A DNA stretch of 10,567 nucleotides. Source: SAR202 cluster bacterium. GTDB taxonomy: Bacteria; Chloroflexota; Dehalococcoidia; Lucifugimonadales; UBA1123. The stretch is from contig JASLRP010000368.1 of NCBI GenBank assembly GCA_030743915.1, positions 1 to 10,567 of the forward strand, written 5' to 3'. The notes below the pieces were generated by a model, which worked only from the letters and a program-made list of their open reading frames with translations, made no database searches and was not told the origin of the DNA. Below are positions 1-6,201 of this stretch, piece after piece. A program made the position numbers and the translations under genes. Each line of letters starts with the position of its first letter. Positions within the stretch are counted from its first letter, which is position 1.

Positions 1-293
1 TGAGCGCCATGCCGACTCCGGGGCATACTCCGGGGCACACCAGTTTCTGGGTGTCGTCGGCCAGCGAGAATGCTGTGATTTTGGGAGACGCCGCTCACGT
101 GCCGATGCAGGCTCATCACACGGACTGGAGTCCTAGAGCCGATGTTGATCAGAAGACATCGCCGGTGAGCCGTCGAGCGATTCTTGATCGGGCCGAGAGC
201 GATAGCGCGGTTGTCGCGTCCGGCCATTTTCCGAAGCCAGGATTTGGCAGGCTGTCGCGCCAGGATGGAATCAGGCGATGGACGGCGCTGTGA
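1..293 (+). CDS. MBL-fold metallo-hydrolase, C-terminal fragment
   Basis: This is the 3' end of a gene whose start lies left of the window; the frame is open from base 3 and stops with TGA at 291-293. The fragment carries three metallo-beta-lactamase-fold signatures in the expected order: a TPGHTPGH segment whose histidine is a usual metal ligand, GDAAH whose aspartate usually bridges the two metals, and ASGHFP near the C-terminus with the last histidine ligand. This pattern is typical of the lactonase/glyoxalase-like hydrolase branch, which usually cleaves ester or lactone bonds with two zinc ions. The substrate cannot be told from this fragment. The ATG at 9 falls inside the metal-binding motif region and is therefore an internal methionine. 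The next gene begins 75 bases downstream on the same strand, so co-transcription is possible. Confidence 0.75.
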   Translation, partial: SAMPTPGHTPGHTSFWVSSASENAVILGDAAHVPMQAHHTDWSPRADVDQKTSPVSRRAILDRAESDSAVVASGHFPKPGFGRLSRQDGIRRWTAL

Positions 294-354
294 TTCTGGG
301 ATAACCGCGATTACGGGAGCCCGACATTGCGCCGACGGGACATGGATTCAAGTG

Positions 355-359
355 AGGAG
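355..359 (+). promoter_or_regulatory. Shine-Dalgarno AGGAG deciding the start at 369
   Basis: AGGAG lies nine bases before the in-frame ATG at 369. The other in-frame starts, TTG at 327 and ATG at 342, have no comparable purine-rich sequence before them. I therefore place the start of the molybdenum enzyme at 369. Confidence 0.6.
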
Positions 360-368
360 AATGCTGGC

Positions 369-1619
369 ATGGTCCGACGCGAAATCGAAGGCGACTTCAT
401 CATGGGATGGCCCGACCGAAAACGCCCCGAACTCAACGAAGCGAGAGACGGGCAAGGACGCGTGATAAGGGCCGCCGCCCCAGTAATGGAATTGCAGGGT
501 CTCATCACCCCGACCGATCTCTCATTCGTCACCGCGCAGTTGGACATGCCCGAGCCGATGCACCCCGACGACTGGGTCCTTTCGATCGGCGGGCAGGTGG
601 AACGTCCGATCAAGTTGACGCTGGAAGAGTTGCAGAAATTTCCAGGCCGAACGGTTCGCGCGGTGACGGAATGCGCGGGCAATGACACGGACTTTTTCGA
701 CTACTTGAGGGGCGACGCGCCAAAACCTTCGAGATTTTTGACGCCGGACAGAGAGGCGATGGCCAGGCTCAAGGACAAAGCTGCCGATGGAACTCTCCAA
801 GATGCCGATCTTTATATTCCCAGCTCTATGATGGGCATTCTCAGCGCTGGCGAGTTCACCGGAGTCCCGCTGGCTGCTGTGCTCGAGAAAGCGGGAATAA
901 AGCCAAACGCTGTCAGCGTCCGCGCGGAGGGGTTCGATACGGGCACGCCTGATCCGATGATCCAGTACAGGTCCGCGGGTACGACCAACTTGGATTTTGT
1001 TGACCCCGGCGTCATCAGCTACGACAAAGCCCTCCCCTTGGAGAAGGCCCTTGATCCCGATACGATCTTGGCCTGGGCGCATAACGGAGAGTATCTGCGG
1101 CACGTGCATGGCGCGCCTGTTCGTTTGATCGTGCCCGGTTGGTCGGGCAACTGGTGGGTCCGATGGTTGCAAACGATTGAGGTCATGGACCACATGCCCG
1201 ACCTTTATCACCAGACCCACTACTTCATTTACGGAGACTCGCCGGACGATCCAAATTTGACGATGCTGACCGCGTTGGGCGTGAAGTCGATCATCACTGA
1301 CCCAAGGGATGAAGACTCGCCGCTGCCCAGAGGCTCGCACGCGATTCGAGGACTGGCCTGGAGCGGCTGCGGCAGGATCGAGCGAGTCGAAATCAGCATC
1401 GACGACGGCGAGACCTGGACCGATGCCCACATAGAGGAACCTCGCGAGAAGTGGCTTTGGGCCCGGTGGTCCTACCTGTGGGAAGTGGACGAGCCAGGGC
1501 AATATAGCGTCAAGGCGCGGGCCACGGACCAGGAAGGCCGGACACAACCCCAGACGAAGTGGAACTTCCAGCGCAAACATTTCGATGGGATCGTGCCGCT
1601 TGACGTCACGGTCGTGTAG
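369..1619 (+). CDS. SoxC/sulfite oxidase-family molybdopterin oxidoreductase
   Basis: A 416-residue protein of the sulfite oxidase family, whose members oxidise sulfite or sulfur-bound intermediates at a molybdenum-pterin centre. The molybdopterin-binding domain spans roughly residues 50-275. It contains TECAGND with Cys102, the expected molybdenum ligand, then SAGEFTGVPL, the GFDTG segment, PLEKALDPDTILAW, HGAPVRLIVPGW and the tryptophan-rich GNWWVRWLQ. The Mo-cofactor dimerisation domain follows at about 300-410 (GLAWSGCGRIERVEISIDDG, then KWNFQRKHFDG). The ILSAGEFTGVPL segment resembles SoxC more than eukaryotic-type sulfite oxidase. There is no haem domain, twin-arginine signal or hydrophobic leader, so it looks cytoplasmic and needs a separate electron acceptor; none is encoded next to it. 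Starts at TTG 327 or ATG 342 are possible alternatives. Family membership is firm; substrate is not. Confidence 0.92.
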   Translation: MVRREIEGDFIMGWPDRKRPELNEARDGQGRVIRAAAPVMELQGLITPTDLSFVTAQLDMPEPMHPDDWVLSIGGQVERPIKLTLEELQKFPGRTVRAVTECAGNDTDFFDYLRGDAPKPSRFLTPDREAMARLKDKAADGTLQDADLYIPSSMMGILSAGEFTGVPLAAVLEKAGIKPNAVSVRAEGFDTGTPDPMIQYRSAGTTNLDFVDPGVISYDKALPLEKALDPDTILAWAHNGEYLRHVHGAPVRLIVPGWSGNWWVRWLQTIEVMDHMPDLYHQTHYFIYGDSPDDPNLTMLTALGVKSIITDPRDEDSPLPRGSHAIRGLAWSGCGRIERVEISIDDGETWTDAHIEEPREKWLWARWSYLWEVDEPGQYSVKARATDQEGRTQPQTKWNFQRKHFDGIVPLDVTVV

Positions 1620-1620
1620 C

Positions 1621-1636
1621 GTCGGGCGGGCCTGAC
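1621..1636 (+). other. Small hairpin directly after the Mo-enzyme stop
   Basis: GTCGGG and CCTGAC can pair around a CGGG loop (six pairs including one G-T), beginning two bases after the TAG stop. No T-tract follows, so it is not a standard intrinsic terminator. It may protect the 3' end of the transcript or mean nothing. Confidence 0.25.
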
Positions 1637-1781
1637 ACAGCGCGACAAGATCGCCTTCGGCGGATCCCATGCTTTCGGATACTTGCCATACAGATTCTGT
1701 TGGCGGCCCGAGAAATTGCCTGCGCCAATCGGGCTAATCTGCGCCTGCTGATTCCAAGGCCTTGATCGCGTGATCATCTTG

Positions 1782-1800
1782 GCCTGAGTTCATCTCAGGC
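1782..1800. other. Perfect 7-bp inverted repeat
   Basis: GCCTGAG and CTCAGGC are exact reverse complements separated by the five-base loop TTCAT. No run of T follows on either strand, so I do not call it an intrinsic terminator. It could be a regulator-binding palindrome or a structured RNA element. It sits about 160 bases after the molybdenum enzyme and 320 before the PspC gene. Confidence 0.35.
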
Positions 1801-1980
1801 GCGCCACTTCCTGCAATAATCGCCGTTTTCCGCTCCTGTTCTGCCTGTCTGCCAACAATGGGTATGAATCAAACTGTCACATAGCCCTTGTGAACGTGTC
1901 ATTTTTCGCAGCCAACGAAACAGAATCACGGCCAACGTACCCGCTGGACTCCCACAGGACGACGAATCCGGGTTCGGTCG

Positions 1981-2009
1981 CTGACTGCTGAATCGTACCA
2001 AAGTATTAG
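1981..2009 (+). promoter_or_regulatory. Weak sigma-70-like promoter before the PspC gene
   Basis: CTGACT (1981-1986) and TATTAG (2004-2009) each match the -35 and -10 consensus at four of six positions with a 17-base spacer. Transcription would start near 2016, giving a leader of roughly 100 bases. The match is modest, and this is offered only as the best candidate in the gap. Confidence 0.3.
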
Positions 2010-2120
2010 CGGGATTCATGAAGTAGGCCGATGCGAGGGACGTGTTCAGGTGGTTAGATGAATGTGAGACGTTTGAAAAAAGAATTTGTCGTTGGAGACA
2101 CGGAGCCAAAGGGGTATTTG

Positions 2121-2567
2121 ATGATGCAAGCAAAGCGACTGGAAAAGAGCGCTTCCGACAGGGTGCTGACCGGCGTGGCAGGGGGCGTGGCGGAGTATGT
2201 GGATGTTGATCCTGTGTTGGTCCGCGTGGGATGGGCCGTCCTGTGCGTTGTGACGGGGGGCGTCGCATTGATCGCCTATATCGTGATGGCCATCGTGATG
2301 CCCAGGGAAGGCTCTGAAAGCGGGGGAGTAGATGTTGTGACTGAAAATGTGGAAGAGCTGGCAGAGGACGCGGCAGAGATCGGCCAAAGGATGTCGGAAC
2401 GTCGGGAGCGCACCCGAAATTGGTTCGCCGGTGGCCTGATCGTTATCGGAGGTTTGGCGCTGCTGGCCAATCTGGGTGTGTTCTCCTTCATCGACTGGGG
2501 CGTGATCTGGCCCGTAGCTTTGATTGCCCTGGGTGGAGCGTTCCTCTTCGCCCGCTCCCGGAGGTAA
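2121..2567 (+). CDS. PspC-domain membrane protein with LiaF-type membrane domain
   Basis: A 148-residue membrane protein. The N-terminal PspC domain (residues about 5-60) has the signature GVAGGVAEY at 18-26, then VDPVLVRVGW and a hydrophobic stretch ending in IVMAIVMP. PspC domains occur in phage-shock and envelope-stress proteins. An acidic, probably helical linker (about 62-97) leads to two membrane segments at about 100-121 and 126-144 with the WGVIWPVALIALGG pattern of the DUF5668/LiaF-type membrane domain. I choose ATG 2121 because AAAGGGG (2108-2114) precedes it by six bases and PspC proteins usually begin just before this point; ATG 2124 is equally possible, and ATG 2058 would add 21 unlikely residues. 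The next gene starts three bases after the stop, so the two form one translational unit. Likely role: envelope-stress sensing or membrane protection. Confidence 0.87.
   Translation: MMQAKRLEKSASDRVLTGVAGGVAEYVDVDPVLVRVGWAVLCVVTGGVALIAYIVMAIVMPREGSESGGVDVVTENVEELAEDAAEIGQRMSERRERTRNWFAGGLIVIGGLALLANLGVFSFIDWGVIWPVALIALGGAFLFARSRR
2560..2564 (+). promoter_or_regulatory. GGAGG ribosome binding site at the end of the PspC gene
   Basis: GGAGG lies within the last sense codons of the PspC-domain gene and six bases before the ATG at 2571. The second cistron's ribosome binding site is therefore translated as part of the first, the usual arrangement for coupled translation. Confidence 0.7.
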
Positions 2568-2570
2568 GCC

Positions 2571-3473
2571 ATGAGCAACGTCGAACAACAGGACGGGCGC
2601 AGAAAGAGGCGCGGCGGCGTGCCGATTATCGGGATATTCTTCCTGTCGTTGGGAGTCATGCTGCTGCTGCAAACAACCGGAGTGATTCCGTGGAGCACGT
2701 GGATTGAGATGTGGCGGTTCTGGCCCGTGTTGTTGATCATGGCGGGCGTGGACCTGTTTATTGGCCGTCGGGCGCCCTGGGTTGCGGCGGTATTGGTGAC
2801 GCTGATGTTCGCCGGGTCCGTCGCCGGGGCGTATGCGCTTACCGGGACATCCAGCGGTGATCTGGCGGAACGCTATGTCGCGACCCTGGCCGGAGCGGGA
2901 AGGGCCGACGTTAACATCGATTTTGGCGCAGGCACGCTGAATGTCGGGTCTTTGCCGGAAGGGTCAGTAGACCTGATCGACGCTAGCTATTTTGGTCGGC
3001 GCGGAAAGACCAATATTCGCAGGACGGGAGACACCGCGATTGTGGACGTCAACATGGATGGCCAGAACTTCTTTCAGCATTTCGATGATGTGAGGTGGGA
3101 GTTGAGACTTTCCTCGACGCCTCAGATCAGCCTTACGCTGGATGGAGGCGCGGCAGACATGGAGGTCGATCTTCATGATCTCAGAGTGACCGACCTGGAG
3201 GTAACGGTCGGGGCCGCGGACGTTCAGATCACACTGCCAAGCACGGGCACGGTGGAGGCTGATGTCAGAGGCGGGGCGGCAGACATCAACATCATAGTTC
3301 CTGATGGTGTGGCGGCGCGGATCACCAACAACTCCGGGTTGAGCAAAGTGGACATAGACACCGGCAGATTCCCGAAGTCTGACAGTGTTTACGAGTCGCT
3401 CGGTTTTGACGAGTCAGCCAACCGGGTCATTCTGCACATAAACGTGGGCGCCGCAAGCGTTAACGTTCGCTGA
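2571..3473 (+). CDS. LiaF-like membrane protein with beta-repeat ('toast-rack') domain
   Basis: A 300-residue protein with a basic cytoplasmic N-terminus (RRKRR at 10-14) and three membrane segments at about 17-38, 47-65 and 69-92. The first two carry the WPVLLIMAGVDLFIG pattern of DUF5668/LiaF membrane domains. The remaining 200 residues are beta-rich and probably outside the membrane. They contain GAAD at 193-196, 214-217 and 235-238, exactly 21 residues apart, plus related GAG at 119-121 and GAAS at 293-296. Such alternating strands resemble the LiaF C-terminal and putative-adhesin domains, which form repetitive beta-sheet stacks. LiaF proteins restrain the LiaSR cell-envelope stress system in Gram-positive bacteria; no LiaSR pair adjoins here. 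The gene is coupled to the PspC gene upstream, so the two probably act together. The family assignment is good; the function is inferred. Confidence 0.84.
   Translation: MSNVEQQDGRRKRRGGVPIIGIFFLSLGVMLLLQTTGVIPWSTWIEMWRFWPVLLIMAGVDLFIGRRAPWVAAVLVTLMFAGSVAGAYALTGTSSGDLAERYVATLAGAGRADVNIDFGAGTLNVGSLPEGSVDLIDASYFGRRGKTNIRRTGDTAIVDVNMDGQNFFQHFDDVRWELRLSSTPQISLTLDGGAADMEVDLHDLRVTDLEVTVGAADVQITLPSTGTVEADVRGGAADINIIVPDGVAARITNNSGLSKVDIDTGRFPKSDSVYESLGFDESANRVILHINVGAASVNVR
3147..3284 (+). repeat. Three GAAD coding repeats with a 63-base period
   Basis: The codons for GAAD recur three times at intervals of exactly 63 bases (21 residues). Each is followed by alternating hydrophobic residues (MEVDL, VQITL, INIIV), as expected for stacked beta strands. 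The intervening sequences differ, so this looks like an old structural repeat rather than a recent DNA duplication. Confidence 0.7.
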
Positions 3474-3510
3474 CACAATACTGTAATCACGACTCGAACG
3501 CGGGGAGCGT

Positions 3511-3540
3511 GTGGAACTGGTGTGGTTGAAAACAGTTCAC
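3511..3540. other. Imperfect inverted repeat between two genes
   Basis: GAACTG (3514-3519) and CAGTTC (3533-3538) are exact reverse complements around a 13-base loop, extended by two pairs with one bulged base. It lies in the 122-base space between the LiaF-like and peptidase genes. No T-tract follows. An operator or a weak RNA hairpin is possible, but this could be chance. Confidence 0.22.
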
Positions 3541-3595
3541 AACTTCAGAAGGCGGTCATAGTAGTCTGCGCTTTCTCAGGGTGACATATTTGTGG

Positions 3596-4648
3596 ATGCG
3601 TTGGGCGCCATCCGGGATAATCCGGCTAACTGCTCTGGTAGTTGCGATGTTCCTGGGCGCGGGCCTCATCGTTGGTTGCAGTAAGGTTTCGGATCAATCT
3701 CCAGACTCAGAAAACATGGTTGACAGCGGTTCTTGGTATTCCCGCGAGCAATGGCCTCACGATGGTAACCAGGTTGAAACCGAACATTTCGTGGTGTACA
3801 GCGACGCAGCCAGCCCGGAAGCGAGACATACCGTTGCTGAGATCGGCGAAGAGCTGCTGACGGAGTTAGTCGCCCAGTTTGGGATCGTCGAAGATGAGAT
3901 GTTCCGCTACCCTCCCGGCCAGGATAAGATCCACATTTACGCCTTCAAGAACCGCTACCCGCAAGCCTGGGGCGCTCGGGCCTACTACGGCGGTCTCATC
4001 ATCTGGTCGCTGGATCACCAGAAACGCGATACTGATCTGGACAATTACGTGTCGGTTGCCAAGCACGAACTGGTGCATGTCGTGGAATCACTGCTGAAGG
4101 GCAGGGATGTGGCAAAGGTAGCCGTAGCGATACGGGTAAACATGTGGTTCAGTGAAGGATTCGCCGAAGCCGTTGCGGGTGGGACTTCCGGGGGCGTGAT
4201 AAGGGATCAAGCCTACTTGGATCGTCTGACCGCCACATATGGGCCACTCAGCCCAATCGCTTTCAGAACCGATGGCCAGGTCATGGACCTCTACAGCGAA
4301 GAAGAACTCGGATCGGCCTATATGGAGTACCACTACCCGATGTACCAATTGGCCGTCGAGTATCTAATGGATGCGGACGGTCTCGGGAAATCGCCGCAGG
4401 ACGTTGCGCGCATCTTCACGGACTTGGCAGAAGGAACAAACTTCTCGACCGCGTTCGAGAATCGCATGGGAATCAGCCTGACGGACTATGAAGAGCAATT
4501 CTTCGATCTTATGGATGGATACCTCCCTGAGGGCGAGGGCGGCACCACCAAACCTCTCATGCCAATCGGCGTCGGCCTGGTTGTGGTTATGGTGTGCAGT
4601 CTCACCGCGTGGCGCCTTTTGATTCGTCGCCGAGATAGCGTCGCCTAA
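3596..4648 (+). CDS. Lipoprotein zinc metallopeptidase with C-terminal membrane anchor
   Basis: A 350-residue protein with an N-terminal lipoprotein signal: a hydrophobic stretch ending in LIVGC, so Cys28 should be lipidated after cleavage. The body is peptidase-MA-like (gluzincin type). HELVH at 157-161 supplies two zinc-binding histidines and the catalytic glutamate, and Glu187 in WFSEGFAE, 26 residues after the second histidine, is the expected third ligand. A proline-rich tail leads to one hydrophobic segment (about 323-342) followed by RRR, a typical C-terminal membrane anchor. It should act outside the cytoplasmic membrane; its substrate is unknown. I choose ATG 3596 because it gives a compact signal peptide; GTG 3581 and TTG 3590 are in frame upstream, and an AGG at 3578-3580 would suit TTG 3590. 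A 122-base gap separates it from the LiaF-like gene, so its transcription may be independent. Confidence 0.84.
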   Translation: MRWAPSGIIRLTALVVAMFLGAGLIVGCSKVSDQSPDSENMVDSGSWYSREQWPHDGNQVETEHFVVYSDAASPEARHTVAEIGEELLTELVAQFGIVEDEMFRYPPGQDKIHIYAFKNRYPQAWGARAYYGGLIIWSLDHQKRDTDLDNYVSVAKHELVHVVESLLKGRDVAKVAVAIRVNMWFSEGFAEAVAGGTSGGVIRDQAYLDRLTATYGPLSPIAFRTDGQVMDLYSEEELGSAYMEYHYPMYQLAVEYLMDADGLGKSPQDVARIFTDLAEGTNFSTAFENRMGISLTDYEEQFFDLMDGYLPEGEGGTTKPLMPIGVGLVVVMVCSLTAWRLLIRRRDSVA

Positions 4649-4758
4649 CCAGCGTTCGACCGTAAGGTCTCAGTATTGATTCCCCAGGCGTCGTTCTGAG
4701 CGCGCCAAATGAGAGCCGCGACGGGGGCGGCAGGGACAAATATCACGTCCCGAGTTCT

Positions 4759-5901
4759 TTATTGCCCTGGCAGGGAAACCCGTTCGAGAACCTTCACCGC
4801 CTCGCTCATGATGTCGTATATTACCTGGCTGGCGTGGCGCTCGTGGTCGATCATTCCGATTATCTGGCCCGCGGCGTTGGGCAGAAGGTCGATCCGCTGA
4901 TTCTCAAAGGCGCCGCGCAAGGAATCTCGGATTAGCTGCGGCTGGAGGCCCATCGGTAGTGTTTCTGGCGCCTCTGGCCTCTTCCAGGCGCCGGTGAATT
5001 CGTTGTTCAAGGTCCGGAGAGGGCCGCCGCTAACGGCGTGGCTGGGATTGGTGTCGTGGTCTTTGGCCTCGATGAGTTGCTTCTTGAACGCATCGACGTA
5101 CCACGATTGATTGGACTCGTGTTCCCAAAGGGCGATCTGTGTGTCCCAGATGCCGCACTCCGGTGACAGGAGGAAGGCCGTTCCGCAGGTAACGCCCTCG
5201 GCTCCCAGCGCCAGCGCCGCCACGAGGCCCCGACCGTCGGCGATGCCTCCCGCCGCGAGAACAGGTTTGCCATCGGCTGCGTCCACGACTTGGGGTATCA
5301 GGGCCATCGTGCCGATATCCCCCCGGTGGGCGCCCCCTTCGTAGCCTGTGGCGATGAAGGCGTCAACTCCCATAGCCAGGCACTTCTCAACGTGACGAGT
5401 GTTGCCCACTGAGTTGATGACTGTCATGCCGTGGGCGTGGGCCTCTTTGACCATGCCCTCTCCGGCGGAGCCGAAGAAACAGACCCAGAACGGGACATCT
5501 TCCTCCCACGCGACCTGCATCAGTTCCATTGGGTCCGCCGGCTCTGGACGGGGAGGCATGTTTTTGGGTTCAGGAATGTTGAATTCTTGCTGGAGACCTT
5601 TCACGAACAGGACGTGCTCTTCAGGCAGAGCTTGCTCACGGGCGATGCTGTTGACTCGCGCTTTGCTTGGCGACATCAGTTGCACGGCGAAGGGTTTGTC
5701 GGTCAGGAGTTTGACCTTGCGTATCTCTCGTCTCAGCGCCTCGGGGCTTTCGCGGCCGGTGCCGAGTGAGCCGAAGCCGCCGGCGTTGCACACCGCGGCC
5801 ACCAATTCAGGCCCGGCGACATCCATCCCCGCGTTCATGATTGGGAATTCGCATTCGAATACGTCGCATATTCGCGTGTGGAGAGGATTGGCGCTCGTCA
5901 T
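4759..5901 (-). CDS. Nitronate monooxygenase family flavoprotein
   Basis: A 380-residue FMN-dependent TIM-barrel protein of the nitronate monooxygenase/2-nitropropane dioxygenase family, which oxidises alkyl nitronates such as toxic propionate-3-nitronate with oxygen. Visible signatures are PIMNAGMDVAG near the N-terminus, AGGFGSLG at 40-47, GYEGGAHRG at 186-194 with the likely active-site His192, and the FMN-phosphate loop AAGGIADGRG at 216-225 followed by GTAFL at 240-244. The start at 5901 follows a strong ribosome site (GGAGG, plus-strand 5910-5914) by eight bases; an upstream frame to 5979 lacks this support. It is transcribed divergently from the FabI operon. Many family members have no known substrate, and some relatives are enoyl reductases (FabK), so the exact reaction is open. 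The glycine order in the His motif differs slightly from the common GxEAGGH form. Confidence 0.9.
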   Translation of the reverse strand: MTSANPLHTRICDVFECEFPIMNAGMDVAGPELVAAVCNAGGFGSLGTGRESPEALRREIRKVKLLTDKPFAVQLMSPSKARVNSIAREQALPEEHVLFVKGLQQEFNIPEPKNMPPRPEPADPMELMQVAWEEDVPFWVCFFGSAGEGMVKEAHAHGMTVINSVGNTRHVEKCLAMGVDAFIATGYEGGAHRGDIGTMALIPQVVDAADGKPVLAAGGIADGRGLVAALALGAEGVTCGTAFLLSPECGIWDTQIALWEHESNQSWYVDAFKKQLIEAKDHDTNPSHAVSGGPLRTLNNEFTGAWKRPEAPETLPMGLQPQLIRDSLRGAFENQRIDLLPNAAGQIIGMIDHERHASQVIYDIMSEAVKVLERVSLPGQ

Positions 5902-5909
5902 GTCGGTTG

Positions 5910-5914
5910 CCTCC
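5910..5914 (-). promoter_or_regulatory. GGAGG ribosome site fixing the nitronate monooxygenase start
   Basis: On the minus strand TTTGGAGG ends eight bases before the ATG at 5901. This is the best site near any candidate start, and it excludes the longer frame that opens at 5979. Confidence 0.7.
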
Positions 5915-6038
5915 AAATGATCGAGAATTCTTTTTGTCGAAATGCGCCCCCTCGAAAGGGTCACACCGCAGACAATCACCCTGAATTTCCCGGATGGAGT
6001 TCAGCGCCGTCATAAACGACCATACTGGGACCAATCAG

Positions 6039-6067
6039 ACTGTATAACTGGTCGCTATGGTTGTCAA
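6039..6067 (-). promoter_or_regulatory. Promoter for the nitronate monooxygenase gene
   Basis: The minus strand has a perfect -35 TTGACA (plus-strand 6062-6067), a 17-base spacer and TACAGT (plus-strand 6039-6044), which matches the -10 consensus at four of six positions. Transcription would start near 6032, giving an untranslated leader of about 130 bases before the ATG at 5901. Confidence 0.5.
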
Positions 6068-6130
6068 ACGACACGGCTCGCGTTGAAACTCACCCTGCGA
6101 CACCGCGCGACAAACTGAACGGCCACGGGG

Positions 6131-6160
6131 TTGTCGTCTTGACGCTGTGGGCAATACAAT
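6131..6160 (+). promoter_or_regulatory. Promoter for the FabI/TPP-enzyme operon
   Basis: TTGTCG (6131-6136) and TACAAT (6155-6160) are separated by 18 bases and match consensus at four and five of six positions. Transcription would begin near 6167, about 35 bases before the ATG at 6202. A second -35-like TTGACG at 6139-6144 is only ten bases from this -10, too close to pair with it. Confidence 0.45.
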
Positions 6161-6201
6161 GCAGAACGCCATTGAATGGACTCCTATATCAGGGGGCATG
6201 T

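Larger units (their letters stand above)
1620..2120. other. Gene-poor gap, about 500 bases
   Basis: I find no convincing gene here on either strand: open frames are short or overlap the PspC gene antisense with unnatural composition. No tRNA fold or transposon end is visible. It holds two small hairpins (1621-1636 and 1782-1800) and a weak promoter-like pair before the PspC gene (1981-2009), listed separately. The open frame running from 2058 into the PspC gene is probably leader rather than protein. Confidence 0.6.

Noticed and set aside
522..1670. Long minus-strand open frame (382 codons) antisense to the molybdenum enzyme
   Set aside because: Its translation shows no family motif, while the plus strand gives an unmistakable sulfite-oxidase-family protein; it is a by-product of GC-rich codon usage.
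2058..2120. N-terminal extension of the PspC gene from ATG 2058
   Set aside because: PspC domains start shortly after the initiator and AAAGGGG precedes 2121; not fully excluded, as an AGGTGG lies before 2058.
4733..4751. GGGAC/GTCCC hairpin between the convergent peptidase and flavoprotein genes as a terminator
   Set aside because: Only five pairs with a nine-base loop and no proper T-tract on either strand. A GACC-GTAA-GGTC mini-hairpin at 4658-4669 is also too weak to call.
5399..5920. Plus-strand open frame of 173 codons opposite the nitronate monooxygenase
   Set aside because: Low-complexity Ser/Pro/Thr-rich translation, antisense to a well-supported flavoprotein.
6061..6201. N-terminal extension of the FabI gene from TTG 6061
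   Set aside because: It would add 47 residues before a glycine-rich loop that normally lies near the N-terminus, it spans the likely promoter, and AGGGGG supports ATG 6202.
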